From positions 31,348,501-31,412,500 of the forward strand of contig NC_088340.1 of assembly GCF_036884655.1 (NCBI RefSeq): 64,000 nucleotides of DNA, in the 5' to 3' direction. This DNA comes from Musa acuminata AAA Group (lineage: Eukaryota; Streptophyta; Magnoliopsida; Zingiberales; Musaceae). Made by a program: the position numbers and the translations under genes. How positions within the stretch are numbered: position 1 is the first letter of the stretch; each line of letters opens with the position of its first letter. Shown here one piece after another: positions 49,877-61,300 of this stretch. The notes below the pieces were generated by a model that saw only the letters and a list, made by a program, of their open reading frames with translations, ran no database searches and was not told the DNA's origin.

Positions 49877-51254
49877 GCGTTCAGCCCTCCTTCAAAACAC
49901 CTATCAACAATCTCTACACGAGGAAGACGAGTTAATAAGGGCAGTTGAGATTGCAAAACAAGAAGCCAGCTTTGTAGTTGGCTTTTCCGACGTCTGAGCT
50001 CATGCCATTTACTGAGCACATTAACTCGGGGAAGACGCGTGCAGTGTAGTAGTTGTTGGTGCGTGGATGCCGTCGACCGATGGGGTCGTCTTAGCCTGAT
50101 TCGGTCCCGAACGCACTAGATCGACTAGAAGATCTCCGAGGGGTCACGTGAGAAGGTAGGAACGGGAGGAGGATCTTGCCGGTGTGGTCTCGAGGTGCTT
50201 CTCGTTCACCTGGAGCAGGTTTGACGTCATTCCGAGGTGCGCTTTAACTTTGTCGAGTCCTTCTAAAATGACTGGGGATGTTTCCGACCCAGCCCCTCTA
50301 AAATTGAAGTTACTAATATAGTGGTTTCTATAGCTCATCTACCCCTCCAAGCTTTAGGGTTGGCTTGAGCGATCGGTGAGGGATGATCAGTTGCTCGTTT
50401 AGGAGTTTCTCATGTTGTCCGGGACTCATTTACATCGATGGTAAATGGACATATTTTCTTGAGGGGGAAGGACGACGGTAGATATGTCATTTGTCAGGGC
50501 TGGAATCTCAGGGGATGACGCATGGTGTTAGGCATCCGGAGAGGAGAATCAGATCATGTCGTCTAGGATTAATGCTTCCTGTGTGAGTTCTCCCGAAATC
50601 ATGGGTGACGAAAGTGACGGGTCGACGGCGACCGGTGATCCAAACAAGGGGAAACCCGAAGAATGAGCCTCGTTGTCGACTCGTGCGACTTTCCTGAGGA
50701 TCGAGGCGGACGGGGCCGGAGGGTCTGCTCCAACCGGCCGCCATGGGAGAGAGAGGGGGGCACGGGCTCCCCCGCACATGTTTGACTCTCAGGTGACGGT
50801 GCACGACTGAGCCGGTAGTGCAATGCTTGCATCATCATTCACTAGTCAACCATAAGCGACACACGACGCAGCAATGCGTTCGACTTCCGATGTCGTCGCC
50901 TTCGTCCTCGCTGCGCCCCTGTCGGCCATTGCAGTGCAGGAAGCTACTGATACGTATTGAAGCTCCCCTTCACTGCAATGACTTCGACGTGATCATCTAT
51001 GGAGCGAGGCGAGATCGTGTGGGGACGACGTCTCCTCGAAGCAGATGACGACGTCTCCTGCCATCGTTAGCAGTCTGAGCTAATCTTCTTGATCGGTAAG
51101 AACAACGGCAGCCGCCTTGGGACGTCATGCATGAAGTATTTGGGTTTGGATTTATATCCGAAATCCTTCAATGCGTCCGATCCGTCTCTTCTATGTTCTA
51201 CCCTCCGGACTCGAATTTTAAAGCTCGCGCTGGCATGTCCGGTACTTGAACCAC
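49877..51254. other. WSD upstream region, GC-rich unclassified repeat, and displaced native promoter of the 58390 gene
   Basis: Positions 50040-50820 are GC-rich with GAGGCGGACGGGGCCGG and similar text, and look like an LTR fragment of an old gypsy element; I cannot define ends. Positions 50880-51254 precede the three-LTR copia element. Before that insertion they adjoined 58229, so they probably hold the original promoter of the gene at 58390. Confidence 0.4.
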
Positions 51255-51259
51255 GAGGG

Positions 51260-51603
51260 TGTTGGAATTAAACTTGTTCAAGAGACATAAAAAGGTTCAT
51301 TGCATTAAGTGGGTGAATCATTACATCAAGAATAAAAAATGGATTAAAAATCTATAGAAGGATAAGTCAAATTGGTTATTGGTTCTTGAAAGAGTTTGTT
51401 GAAAGAGAATGATTCATCTTGAATACAATTAATATAATGTATTTTTAGGGACTATATAAACCCCATATATTGGGTCATGAGTAAAAAAGAGAGTTTCTGA
51501 AATTGTAAAAATATTTTTCTTGAGAGAAATATAGAAGATTGAAAACTTGTCATACTCTTCCTCTATTTAATATCTCTATCCTCTCTTCCTATCAACGTCA
51601 ACA
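51260..51603 (+). repeat. LTR 1 of the tandem copia element
   Basis: 344 bp, starts TGTTGGAATTAAACTTG and ends GTCAACA. ACTATATAAACC near 51450 supplies a TATA box. Confidence 0.92.
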
Positions 51604-51629
51604 TTTGGTATCAGAGCATAGGTTAAGCT

Positions 51630-54559
51630 ATGACTTCTTCCTAAGTGTCATCCAACTTCAGATCCCCAGATTGATAAAAGAAAATTATGACATATGGTGC
51701 ATCCAAATGAAGGTTCTTCTAGGCTCCCAAGATGTATGGGAGTTTGTAGAAGATGGATTTGCTGAACCAAGTCCAGCAGAAGAAGGAGCAATGAATGCAG
51801 AAGGAAGAAAACAACTCAAAGAAAGAAGGAAGAAGGAGAAAAAGGCTTTGTTCACAATCTACCAAGGGCTTGATGATACAATATTCGAGATTATCGCTCC
51901 AGCAAATACTTCAAAGGAGGCTTGGGAAATGCTTCAAAAAGCATTCGGTGGTGTTGATAAGGTAAAGAAACTTCGTCTACAAGTTTTACGAGCCGAGTTT
52001 GAAAAACTACAACAAGGTACTTCTGAAACTATTTCTGATTACTTCTCAAAAATCATTTCTATTGTTCATCAAATGAGACGAAATGGTGAACAAGTAAATG
52101 ATCAAAGAGTAATAGAAAAAATATTGAGATCTCTTGATCCGAAATTTGATTTTATTACTGTTGCGATTGAAGAATCTAAAGATTTGGAAAAAATATCTTT
52201 AGAAGAACTTATGGGTTCCCTTCAAGTTCATGAACAAAAGATTACAAAAAGAGGAGAAGAGAAAACTATGGAGCAAGCACTACAAGCTAAGTTTGCTCTT
52301 GAAAATAAAAGAGAATCAAATTCTCAAAGAGGAAGAGGACGAGGACAAAGAGGAAGAGGAGACAGAAATCAGACCAATCAAGAATCTCCAAACAGTGAAG
52401 ATGTTGGAGAAAATTATAGCCAAAGAGGCCGAGGTTATGGTCGAGGACGTGGCCGAGGCCGTGGACGTGGCAGAAACTCTAAAAGGTCTGAAATACAATG
52501 CTATATTTACAAAAGGTATGGACATTACTCTTATGAATGTTATTATAATCCTAACAATCAAGGTGATAAGGTAAATTTTGTTGAGGAAGAAAAGAAGGAA
52601 AATCAAGTTTTGCTAATGAGTTATGAAAATTTGAAAAATGATCAATCTATGACATGGTATCTAGATACAGAAGCCTCAAATCAATGTGTGGCATCAAAGA
52701 GCTATTTTCAGAAATGGATACAAGTTATTCCGGGAATATTACATTTTGTGATTTGTCTTAAAGACCAGTAAGGGGCAAAAGTAAAATTCTCCTTGAACTT
52801 AATAATGGCAAGGAATTATGCATTTCAGATGTTTATTATGTTCCTGATATGAAAAATAATATTCTAAGCTTGGGACAATTACTTGAAAAATGTTATGATA
52901 TTGAGATGAAAGATATGGCTCTCTTAATTCGTGACAAGAATAAAACATTAATATCACATGTGAAAATGGTAAGGAATAGAATGTTTCCTCTACATTTGAG
53001 TATTTTTGATCAATCAAATTGTTTTAAAGTTGATATTGAGGATATTTCTACACTTTGGCATCTTAGATATGCTTAAAACTTCTAGAAAAGTATAATATGG
53101 TGACAAGAATGCCAAAAATTGATCGCACAGCAAAACTATGTGAAGTATATGTCATGGGTAAACAAGAAAGAAAGCCTTTCAAAGTGAGAATAACAAAAAG
53201 AGCATGGCATCGACTCGATCTGGTGCACTCGGATGTTTGTGGCCCTATCAATCCAGTAACACTTGGAGGAAGCAGGTATTTTCTTACATTTACTGATGAT
53301 CATAGTGGCAAAACTTGGGTTTACATATTAAAAGAAAAGAAAGAAGTTTTAAGCAAATTCAAATAATTTAAGGATTTGGTTGAAAGACAAAGTTGTTGTA
53401 AGATTAAATGTTTAAGAACAGATAGAGGTGGTGAATATATATCAAATGAATTTGAAAGTTTTTGTAGAAATAATGGAATTCTATATCAATTCACCATGCC
53501 ATTCATACCTCAACAAAATGGTGTCTCGGAAAGAAAAAATAGGACTATCCTTAATATGGTCCGATGCATGTTAAAGGAAAGAAAAATTCCGAAAGAATTT
53601 TGGGGTGATGCTGTTGCTTGTGCAGTTTATTTGCTTAACAGGTTTCCGACAAAGCGAATTGGTAATGTTACACCAGAAGAAGCATGGAGCTTACAAAAAC
53701 CAAGAGTTGATCACTTAAGGATTTTTGGAAGTGTTGCATTTGCCAAGATACCAGAAGAAAAGAGAACGAAATTGGAGGATAAAAGCCAGAAATGTATTTT
53801 GTTAGGTTATCCAGAGAATTCTAGTGGTTACAAACTCTATAATCCTATCACTAATAAAGTTGTGATGTCAAGAGATGTTGAGTTTGATGAACAACAGATT
53901 TGGAACTGGAAAAGTGATGAGCAACATAAGAAAGCTGTAGCTTCAGAAGAAGATGATATAATACAAGCAAGCACTGAAGTGGCTATGCCGGAATCATCAC
54001 CTAGATCAGCTAGGTTAATGATTCAAGAAGTCCAATTATAAGAAGGACAAGACCTATTCATGACCTATATGATGTGACTCGAAGGATTGATACTAACAAT
54101 GATGAACTTTCTTTATTTTGTCTTTTTGTAGGATATGATCCATTAACCTTCGAAGAAGCTTATAGAGATGAAAAATGACGATAAGTTATGAATGAAGAGA
54201 TTCATGCCATTAACAAAAATAATACATGCGAGCTTACTACACTTCCAGAAGACCACCAAGCTATCGGTGTTAAGTGGATCTTCAAAACAAAAAGAAATGC
54301 AAAAGGAGAGGTGGAGAAATACAAGGCCAGATTAGTTGCGAAGGGATATAAACAACAATATGGGATTGATTATGAAGAAGTATTTGCGCCAGTTGCTCGA
54401 TTGGAGACAGTAAAATTACTTATCTCTCTAGCAGCTCAAATGAAATGGAAGATTTTACAAATGGATGTCAAATCAATATTTCTTAATGGAGTTCTTGAAA
54501 AGAGGTATATATTCAACAACTTTGAAGAAAACTTAGCATGCTGGATGGAACAAGTTTAA
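51630..54559 (+). pseudogene. Unit 1 copia gag-pol remnant
   Basis: Order: gag core (51660-52260, with a DIWCIQMKVLLG-type entry), Arg/Gly-rich tail, zinc knuckle (about 52495-52540), protease, gag-pre-integrase, integrase (53097-54041) and the start of RT (54188-54559). The first gag ATG at 51630 runs into a stop after a one-base loss. The zinc knuckle has lost one Cys (CYIYKRYGHYSYEC). The protease active site is DTEA in place of DTGA. A segment between [10 protein letters not shown] and the end of pol is deleted, so the YVDD site is gone. The unit is non-functional. Confidence 0.88.
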
Positions 54560-54569
54560 GAGGGGAGAA

Positions 54570-54905
54570 TGTTGGAATTAAACTTGTTCAAGAGGCATAA
54601 AAAGGTTCATTGCATCAAGTGGGAGAATCATTACATGAAGAAGAAAAAATGGATTAAAAGTCTATAGAAAGATAAGTCAAATTGGTTATTGGTTCTTGAA
54701 AGGGTTTTTTGAAAGAGAATAATTTATCTTGAATATAATTAATATAATGTATCTTTAGGGACTATATAAACCCCATATGTTGGGTCATGAGTAAAAAAGA
54801 GAGTTTATGAAATTGTAAAAGTATTTTTCTTGAGAGAAATATAGAAGATTGAAAGCTTATCGTACTATTTGATATCTCTATCCTCTCTTCCTATCAACGT
54901 CAATA
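54570..54905 (+). repeat. LTR 2, shared by both units of the tandem copia element
   Basis: 336 bp, starts TGTTGGAATTAAACTTG and ends GTCAATA (a C-to-T change at the terminal CA). It serves as right LTR of unit 1 and left LTR of unit 2. Confidence 0.92.
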
Positions 54906-54930
54906 TTTGGTATCAGAGCATAGGTTAAGC

Positions 54931-57893
54931 TATGACTTCTTCCTCAAGTGTCATCCAACTTCAGATCCCCAGATTGACAAAAGAAAATTATGACATATGG
55001 TGCATCCAAATGAAGGTTCTTCTCGGCTCCCAAGATGTATGGGAGTTTGTAGAAGATGTATTTGCTTAACCAAGTCCAGCAGAAGAAGGAGCAATGAATG
55101 CAGAAGGAAGAAAACAACTTAAAGAAAGAAGGAAGAAGGAGAAAAAGGCTTTGTTCACAATCTACCAAGGGCTTGATGATACAATATTCAAGATTATCGC
55201 TCCAGCAAATACTTCAAAGGAGGCTTGGGAAATGCTTCAAAAAGCATTCGGTGGTGTTGATAAGGTAAAGAAACTTCATCTACAAGTTTTACGAGCCGAG
55301 TTTGAAAAACTACAACAAGGTACTTCTGAAACTATTTCTGATTACTTCTCAAAAATCATTTCTATTGTTCATCAAATGAGACGAAATGGTGAACAAGTAA
55401 ATGATCAGAGAGTAATAAAAAAAATATTGAGATCTCTAGATCCGAAATTTGATTTTATTGCTGTTGCGATTGAAGAATCTAAAGATTTGGAAAAAATGTC
55501 TTTAGAAGAACTTATGGGTTCCCTTCAAGTTCATGAACAAAGGATTACAAAAAGAGGAGAAGAGAAAACTATGTAGCAAGCACTACAAGCTAAGTTTGCT
55601 CTTGAAAATAAAAGAGAATCAAATTCTCAAAGAGGAAGAGGACGAGGACAAAGAGGAAGAGGAGGCAGAAATCAGACCAATCAAGAATCTCCAAACAGTG
55701 AAGATGTTGGAGAAAATTATAGCCAAAGAGGCCGAGGTTATGGTCGAGGACGTGGCCGAGGCCGTGGACGTGGCAGAAACTCTAAAAGGTCTGAAATACA
55801 ATGCTATGTTTGCAAAATGTATGGACATTACTCTTTTGAATGTTATTATAATCCTAACAATCAAGGTGATAAGGCAAATTTTGTTGAGGAAGAAAAGAAG
55901 GAAAATCAAGTTTTGCTAATGAGTTATGAAAATTTGAAAAATGATCAATCTATGACATGGTATCTAGATACAGGAGCCTCAAATCACATGTGTGGCATCA
56001 AAGAGCTATTTTCAGAAATGGATACAAGTTATTCCGGGAATATTACATTTTGTGATTTGTCTCAAAGACCAGTAAGGGGCAAAGGTAAAATTCTCCTTGA
56101 ACTTAATAATGGCAAGGAATTATGGATTTCAGATTTTTATTATGTTCCTGATATGAAAAATAATATTCTAAGCTTGGGACAATTACTTGAAAAATGTTAT
56201 GATATTGAGATGAAAGATATGGCTCTCTTAATTTGTGACAAGAATAAAACATTGATATCACATGTGAAAATGGCAAGGAATAGAATGTTTCCTCTACATT
56301 TGAGTATTTTTGATCAATCAAATTGTTTTAAAGCTGATATTGAGGATATTTCTACACTTTGGCATCTTAGATATGCTTATTTAAATTTTGAGGCTTTGAA
56401 ACTTCTAGAAAAGTATAATATGGTGACAGGAATGCCAAAAATTGATCGCCCAGCAAAACTATGTGAAGTATGTGTCATGGGTAAACAAGAAAGAAAGCCT
56501 TTCAAAGTGAGAAGAACAAAAAGAGCATGGCATCGACTCGATCTGGTGCACTCGGATGTTTGTGGCCCTATCAATCCAGTAACACTTGGAGGAAGCAGGT
56601 ATTTTCTTACATTTACTGATGATCATAGTGGCAAAACTTGGGTTTACATGTTAAAAGAAAAGAAAGAAGTTTTAAGCAAATTCAAATAATTTAAGGATTT
56701 GGTTGAAAGACAAAGTTGTTGTAAGATTAAACGTTTAAGAACAGATAGAGATGGTGAATATATATCAAATGAATTTGAAAGTTTTTGTAAAAATAATGGA
56801 ATTCTATATCAATTCACCATGCCATACACACCTCAACAAAATGGTGTCTCAGAAAGAAAAAATAGAACTATCTTTAATATGGTCCGATGCATGTTAAAGG
56901 AAAGAAAAATTCCGAAAGAATTTTGGGGTGATGCTGTTGCTTGTGCAATTTATTTGCTTAACAGGTTTCCGACAAAGCGAATTGGTAATGTTACACCAGA
57001 AGAAGCATGGAGCTTACAAAAACCAAGAGTTGATCACTTAAGGATTTTTGGAAGTGTTGCATTTGCCAAGATACCAGAAGAAAAGAGAACGAAATTGGAG
57101 GATAAAAGCCAGAAATGTATTTTGTTAGGTTATCCAGAGAATTCTAGTGGTTACAAACTCTATAATTCTATCACTAATAAAGTTGTGATGTCAAGAGATG
57201 TTGAGTTTGATGAACAACAGATTTGGAACTGGAAAAGTGATGAGCAGCATAAGAAAGCTGTAGCTTCAGAAGAAGATGATATAATACAAGCAAGCACTGA
57301 AGTGGCTATGCCGGAATCATCACCTAGATCAGCTAGGTTAATGATTCAAGAAGTCCAATTATAAGAAGGACAAGACCTATTCATGACCTATATGATGTGA
57401 CTCGAAGGATTGATACTAACAATGATGAACTTTGTTTATTTTGTCTTTTTGTAGGATATGATCCATTAACCTTCGAAGAAGCTTATAGAGATGAAAAATG
57501 ACGATAAGTTATGAATGAAGAGATTCATGCCATTAACAAAAATAATACATGCGAGCTTACTACACTTCCAGAAGACCACCAAGCTATCTGTGTTAAGTGG
57601 ATCTTCAAAACAAAAAGAAATGCAAAAGGAGAGGTGGAGAAATACAAGGCCAGATTAGTTGCGAAGGGATATAAACAATAATATGGGATTGATTATGAAG
57701 AAGTATTTGCGCTAGTTGCTCGATTGGAGACAGTAAGATTACTTATCTCTCTAGCAGCTCAAATGAAATGGAAGATTTTACAAATGGATGTCAAATCAGC
57801 ATTTCTTAATGGAGTTCTTGAAGAAGAGGTATATATTCAACAACTTCGAAGAAAACTTGGCATGCTGGATGGAACAAGTTTAAGAGGGGAGAA
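54931..57893 (+). pseudogene. Unit 2 copia gag-pol remnant
   Basis: The same domains as unit 1 in the same order. Gag starts at ATG 54931 but meets a stop near 55067 and again at 55573. Here the zinc knuckle (CYVCKMYGHYSFEC) and protease (WYLDTGASNHMCG) are intact, as are gag-pre-integrase and the start of integrase (one frame 55817-56689). Integrase continues at 56699-57364. RT (57510-57890) has a stop and ends at the same deletion as unit 1. The unit is non-functional, but less damaged in gag-protease than unit 1. Confidence 0.88.
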
Positions 57894-58228
57894 TGTTGGA
57901 ATTAAACTTGTTCAAAGGCATAAAAAGGTTCATTGCATCAAGTGAGAGAATCATTACATGAAGAAGAAAAAATGGATTAAAAGTCTATAGAAAGATAAGT
58001 CAAATTGATTATTGGTTCTTGAAAGAATTTCTTGAAAGAGAATAATTCATCTTGAATATAATTTATATAATGTATCTTTAGGGACTATACAAACTCCATA
58101 TATTGGGTCATGAGTAAAAAAAAGAGTTTTTGAAATTATTAAAATATTTTTCTGGAGAGAAATATAGAAGATTGAAAGCTTATCGTACTATTTGATATCT
58201 CTATCCTCTTTTCTTATCAACATCTACA
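57894..58228 (+). repeat. LTR 3 of the tandem copia element
   Basis: 335 bp, starts TGTTGGAATTAAACTTG and ends CATCTACA. It lies 161 bp upstream of the ATG at 58390 and carries the same TATA-like block (ACTATACAAACTCC) as the other LTRs. Confidence 0.92.
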
Positions 58229-58389
58229 GAGGGGAGCCGGTTCGGTTACGAACCACTGATTGTTACGGCTTCCCGGTAACCTTGCCCGCAACTCGAACGT
58301 TGTCGCTCTCACCTTCTCACCACCTCTCGTTCCTCATCCTCATGCCCATCATCCGCTCGCTCGCTTGCTCCTGAGAGAGGCGACGACCG

Positions 58390-61300
58390 ATGGCTCTCAG
58401 CGTCCTCTCTCCTCCTGCCGCCGCCTCCTCCCTCTCCTGCCGCACGCCTCACGGCCTTCGAGCCGCTCCCTCCGGTTTCCATCACCTCCTCCTCCTCGGC
58501 AGATGGACTGCTTCTCCCCTCTCCGCTCACACCCTCTTCTCCTGCTCCTCCAACATAAACTCCTCCAAAGCCACAAGAGCTTCTGGCGATGACAGAGGCG
58601 CAGTGGAGTCGAACCCGAGGTTGCTGGACGAGGAGCTGCTGAGGCGGGTCTCGGGTGCCAAGGACGCCGATGAAGCTCTAGGGATGATCGAGGAGGCCCG
58701 TGGAAGTGGCGATCCCGGCGTCATCGAGACCGAGGACTGTCATTCGATCATCGAGTCTGCTTTTGACAGGGGCGACGCCGATTTGGCCCTGTCCGTGTTC
58801 TATGCCATGCGTGCTGGCGTCGATCGAGGTAGTTCCTCCTTTCCTTGAATGAACCCGAGTGTTTCTGTTAAGCAAGTTTGGGTACTATCTTGGAATGGCT
58901 AGGTATGGCGGAGAAGGATTCATCTGCTGGGAGGTGGACTTGGGCTCGACCAGATGTGCGTACCTACGCTCTGATGGTTCAGAGACTGGCAGCATCCCTA
59001 CGAGTTTCCGATGCGTTAACCATGATTTCATATGTTTCACGGATGGGTGTTTCTTCTGGCGAGGAGGTAATGCTCTACTTTCGGTGCATAGCTTGTGTTA
59101 TATTCTGTGTATGGAGATTATGCCATTATCTTGTCACGCTATATATATATATATATATCTTTTAATCTTGTGATAATTGCTTCTGATAAGTTATTTGTGC
59201 TTTCTGAATAATCTTATAGGTTCCATTTGGCATGGTTGTTCGATGCCCAAGCTGTATGGTAGCAATTGCTGTTGCACAACCTCAACATGGAATACAAGTA
59301 TGATTAAGAAGCACACAATCAAAGCTTCCTTGATTACTTTATTTTGTAGCGGAACGCAAGATTGCCATCTTGACCATTTCCCAGGACCTAGTATTTCATC
59401 TTTTAAGAGTCTGAGAACACAACTCAATTCCCAAATTTATGGCGTAATATACTTAGGTTTTGTACTTCCTGCTCCAATCTCAGAGAAAAAACAGCAAGCA
59501 CCATTATTCAATAGGCATGTAACACAATCTTTGAGGTCACCTTGGCTCATAGAACATCCCCTTTTAGTTCATATTCTTGGGAATTGGTTCTAACTCAAAT
59601 TTGAAACCACACACAGCGACTTCATATTGATTTCTGCATCTGTTTTTGCTATGCTAGATGGTCATTCAAAAATCAAAGCCATGCTAAATAAGGTGAGTTT
59701 CTTGTTCATGTAATATTTCAATATTAGCCAACCATGCTAATTAGTGGGCAAAACTATTGTTAATTTTCTCTTGGTCAAGGTATTGACAAATTTTATACAT
59801 TTCATACCACTTTGAATAATCTATGTGGAGAATCTCTCAAAGTTGTTGTCTAAGAAAATGTAATCTTCATTTAGTTTTTACAAGTATTATGAACCTGCTT
59901 TAGGTTGCATCTTGTTCCCAATGTCGTTGCCAGTACGAGCTTGTATCTGGAGACATTATCAAAATCGAGTCAGAAGAAATCAGGTCAGTGGATGGGTGCT
60001 TACTATTACTTTATAACACGAACTTTGAACACCATCGATAATTTTCCATTTGTAGTTAACAGTGTCATCAAATTGAACATTGAGTAGAATATTTGTTGAA
60101 TGAGTAATTTAAAATAATTGATGCATATTCTTGCATCACTTGCATAACCCTAAGGAGGCTAGTTTACTTGAGAAACATCAGAATTTTGTTTAATTTGAAG
60201 GTGTTCTTTGTTGTTATATTTTCAAATTTTAACCACATTAGTATATGTATTTAAGTAGATGCCTATGCTAGTGACAATGATTTACACACCTTGCATAGAG
60301 AGCATGTAGGGGTGACGTATTATATATCTGGCGAAACATGTCATCATCTCATGTGCACTGTCACATGTCAGGCATATTAACAAGAAATTGGGCATGACAG
60401 TTTAAAAGGAGACTAGGTTGTTTACTGTCAGTATACAAGTAGTGCCGGAAGGATCACCCTCATGCTATGCACAAGCTGGCATGGATTGACATGTTGATTT
60501 ATGTACATAGATGGATATAACTAACCTTGCAATATGAATCTATGTACACTTTTTTAGTTACATTTTATTCGTCTATTGATTTGTGCACTTTATCAAATAC
60601 CAGTTGGCCTGTTCCTCATGAGTAAGGATGCAGTTCACATTTTACAGTTGTATATTGTGTCATATGCAAATAGACTAAACTGTTGTCCGATGTATCACAT
60701 ACAATTAGAGAACATAGAGTTGCACAACAGAGTTTAATTTAGCATGACAGAGAACTGCATATTAGGCAGAAAATACAAACATACTTTATTAGATTTTACG
60801 GTTTTTACTTTGACATGCACTCCCTCAATACCAGTTATGTCAGTTGATGGTCATTATATAAATTCTAACATGCTCTGGCAAGGAAACAAATGAATCACTG
60901 ATTTTTTGCCCCCTTTCTGATATGTCCAATGGGTAGATTGTGGATGATTACTTTCGATCTTTTATACATTTTGTATTTTTCTCTCTTTCAAGTTCATATT
61001 TTATTTGGTCCCACAAGGCTTTTGGTTTTTGTTCTTATGCTTGGAGTAATTTCAAGCTAGTCTTTGTGCATTTAGCTTTAGGTCTTGTTTATTGCATTAT
61101 TCTTGTGCTTAAATGATGCTGATAAATGTTAGAAGTGAACTGAAAATGCTCCTTGTCATTCGTTTTTTCACTATTGTAATACATGCATTTGGAACATTTT
61201 GTTTTTGTTTGCTGATGTTGTTATGCATCTATGCAAGAGGAGTCAATATTACTATGTATGGTGTTGATTGCAGTATTCACTTTTCTAAGGAAATGCTCCT

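Larger units (their letters stand above)
51260..58228 (+). mobile_element. Tandem three-LTR Ty1/copia element (LTR-internal-LTR-internal-LTR)
   Basis: Three LTRs (51260-51603, 54570-54905, 57894-58228) enclose two nearly identical internal regions. Each internal region starts with a TGGTATCAGAGC primer-binding site (51606 and 54908) and ends with the polypurine tract AAGAGGGGAGAA (54558-54569 and 57882-57893). The whole array is flanked by GAGGG at 51255-51259 and 58229-58233, a perfect 5-bp target duplication, so it behaves as one insertion. Each unit is only 3.3 kb: distal RT and all RNase H are missing at the same junction. Both units share a stop at the end of KFK (53364-53366, 56687-56689). 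Confidence 0.93.
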
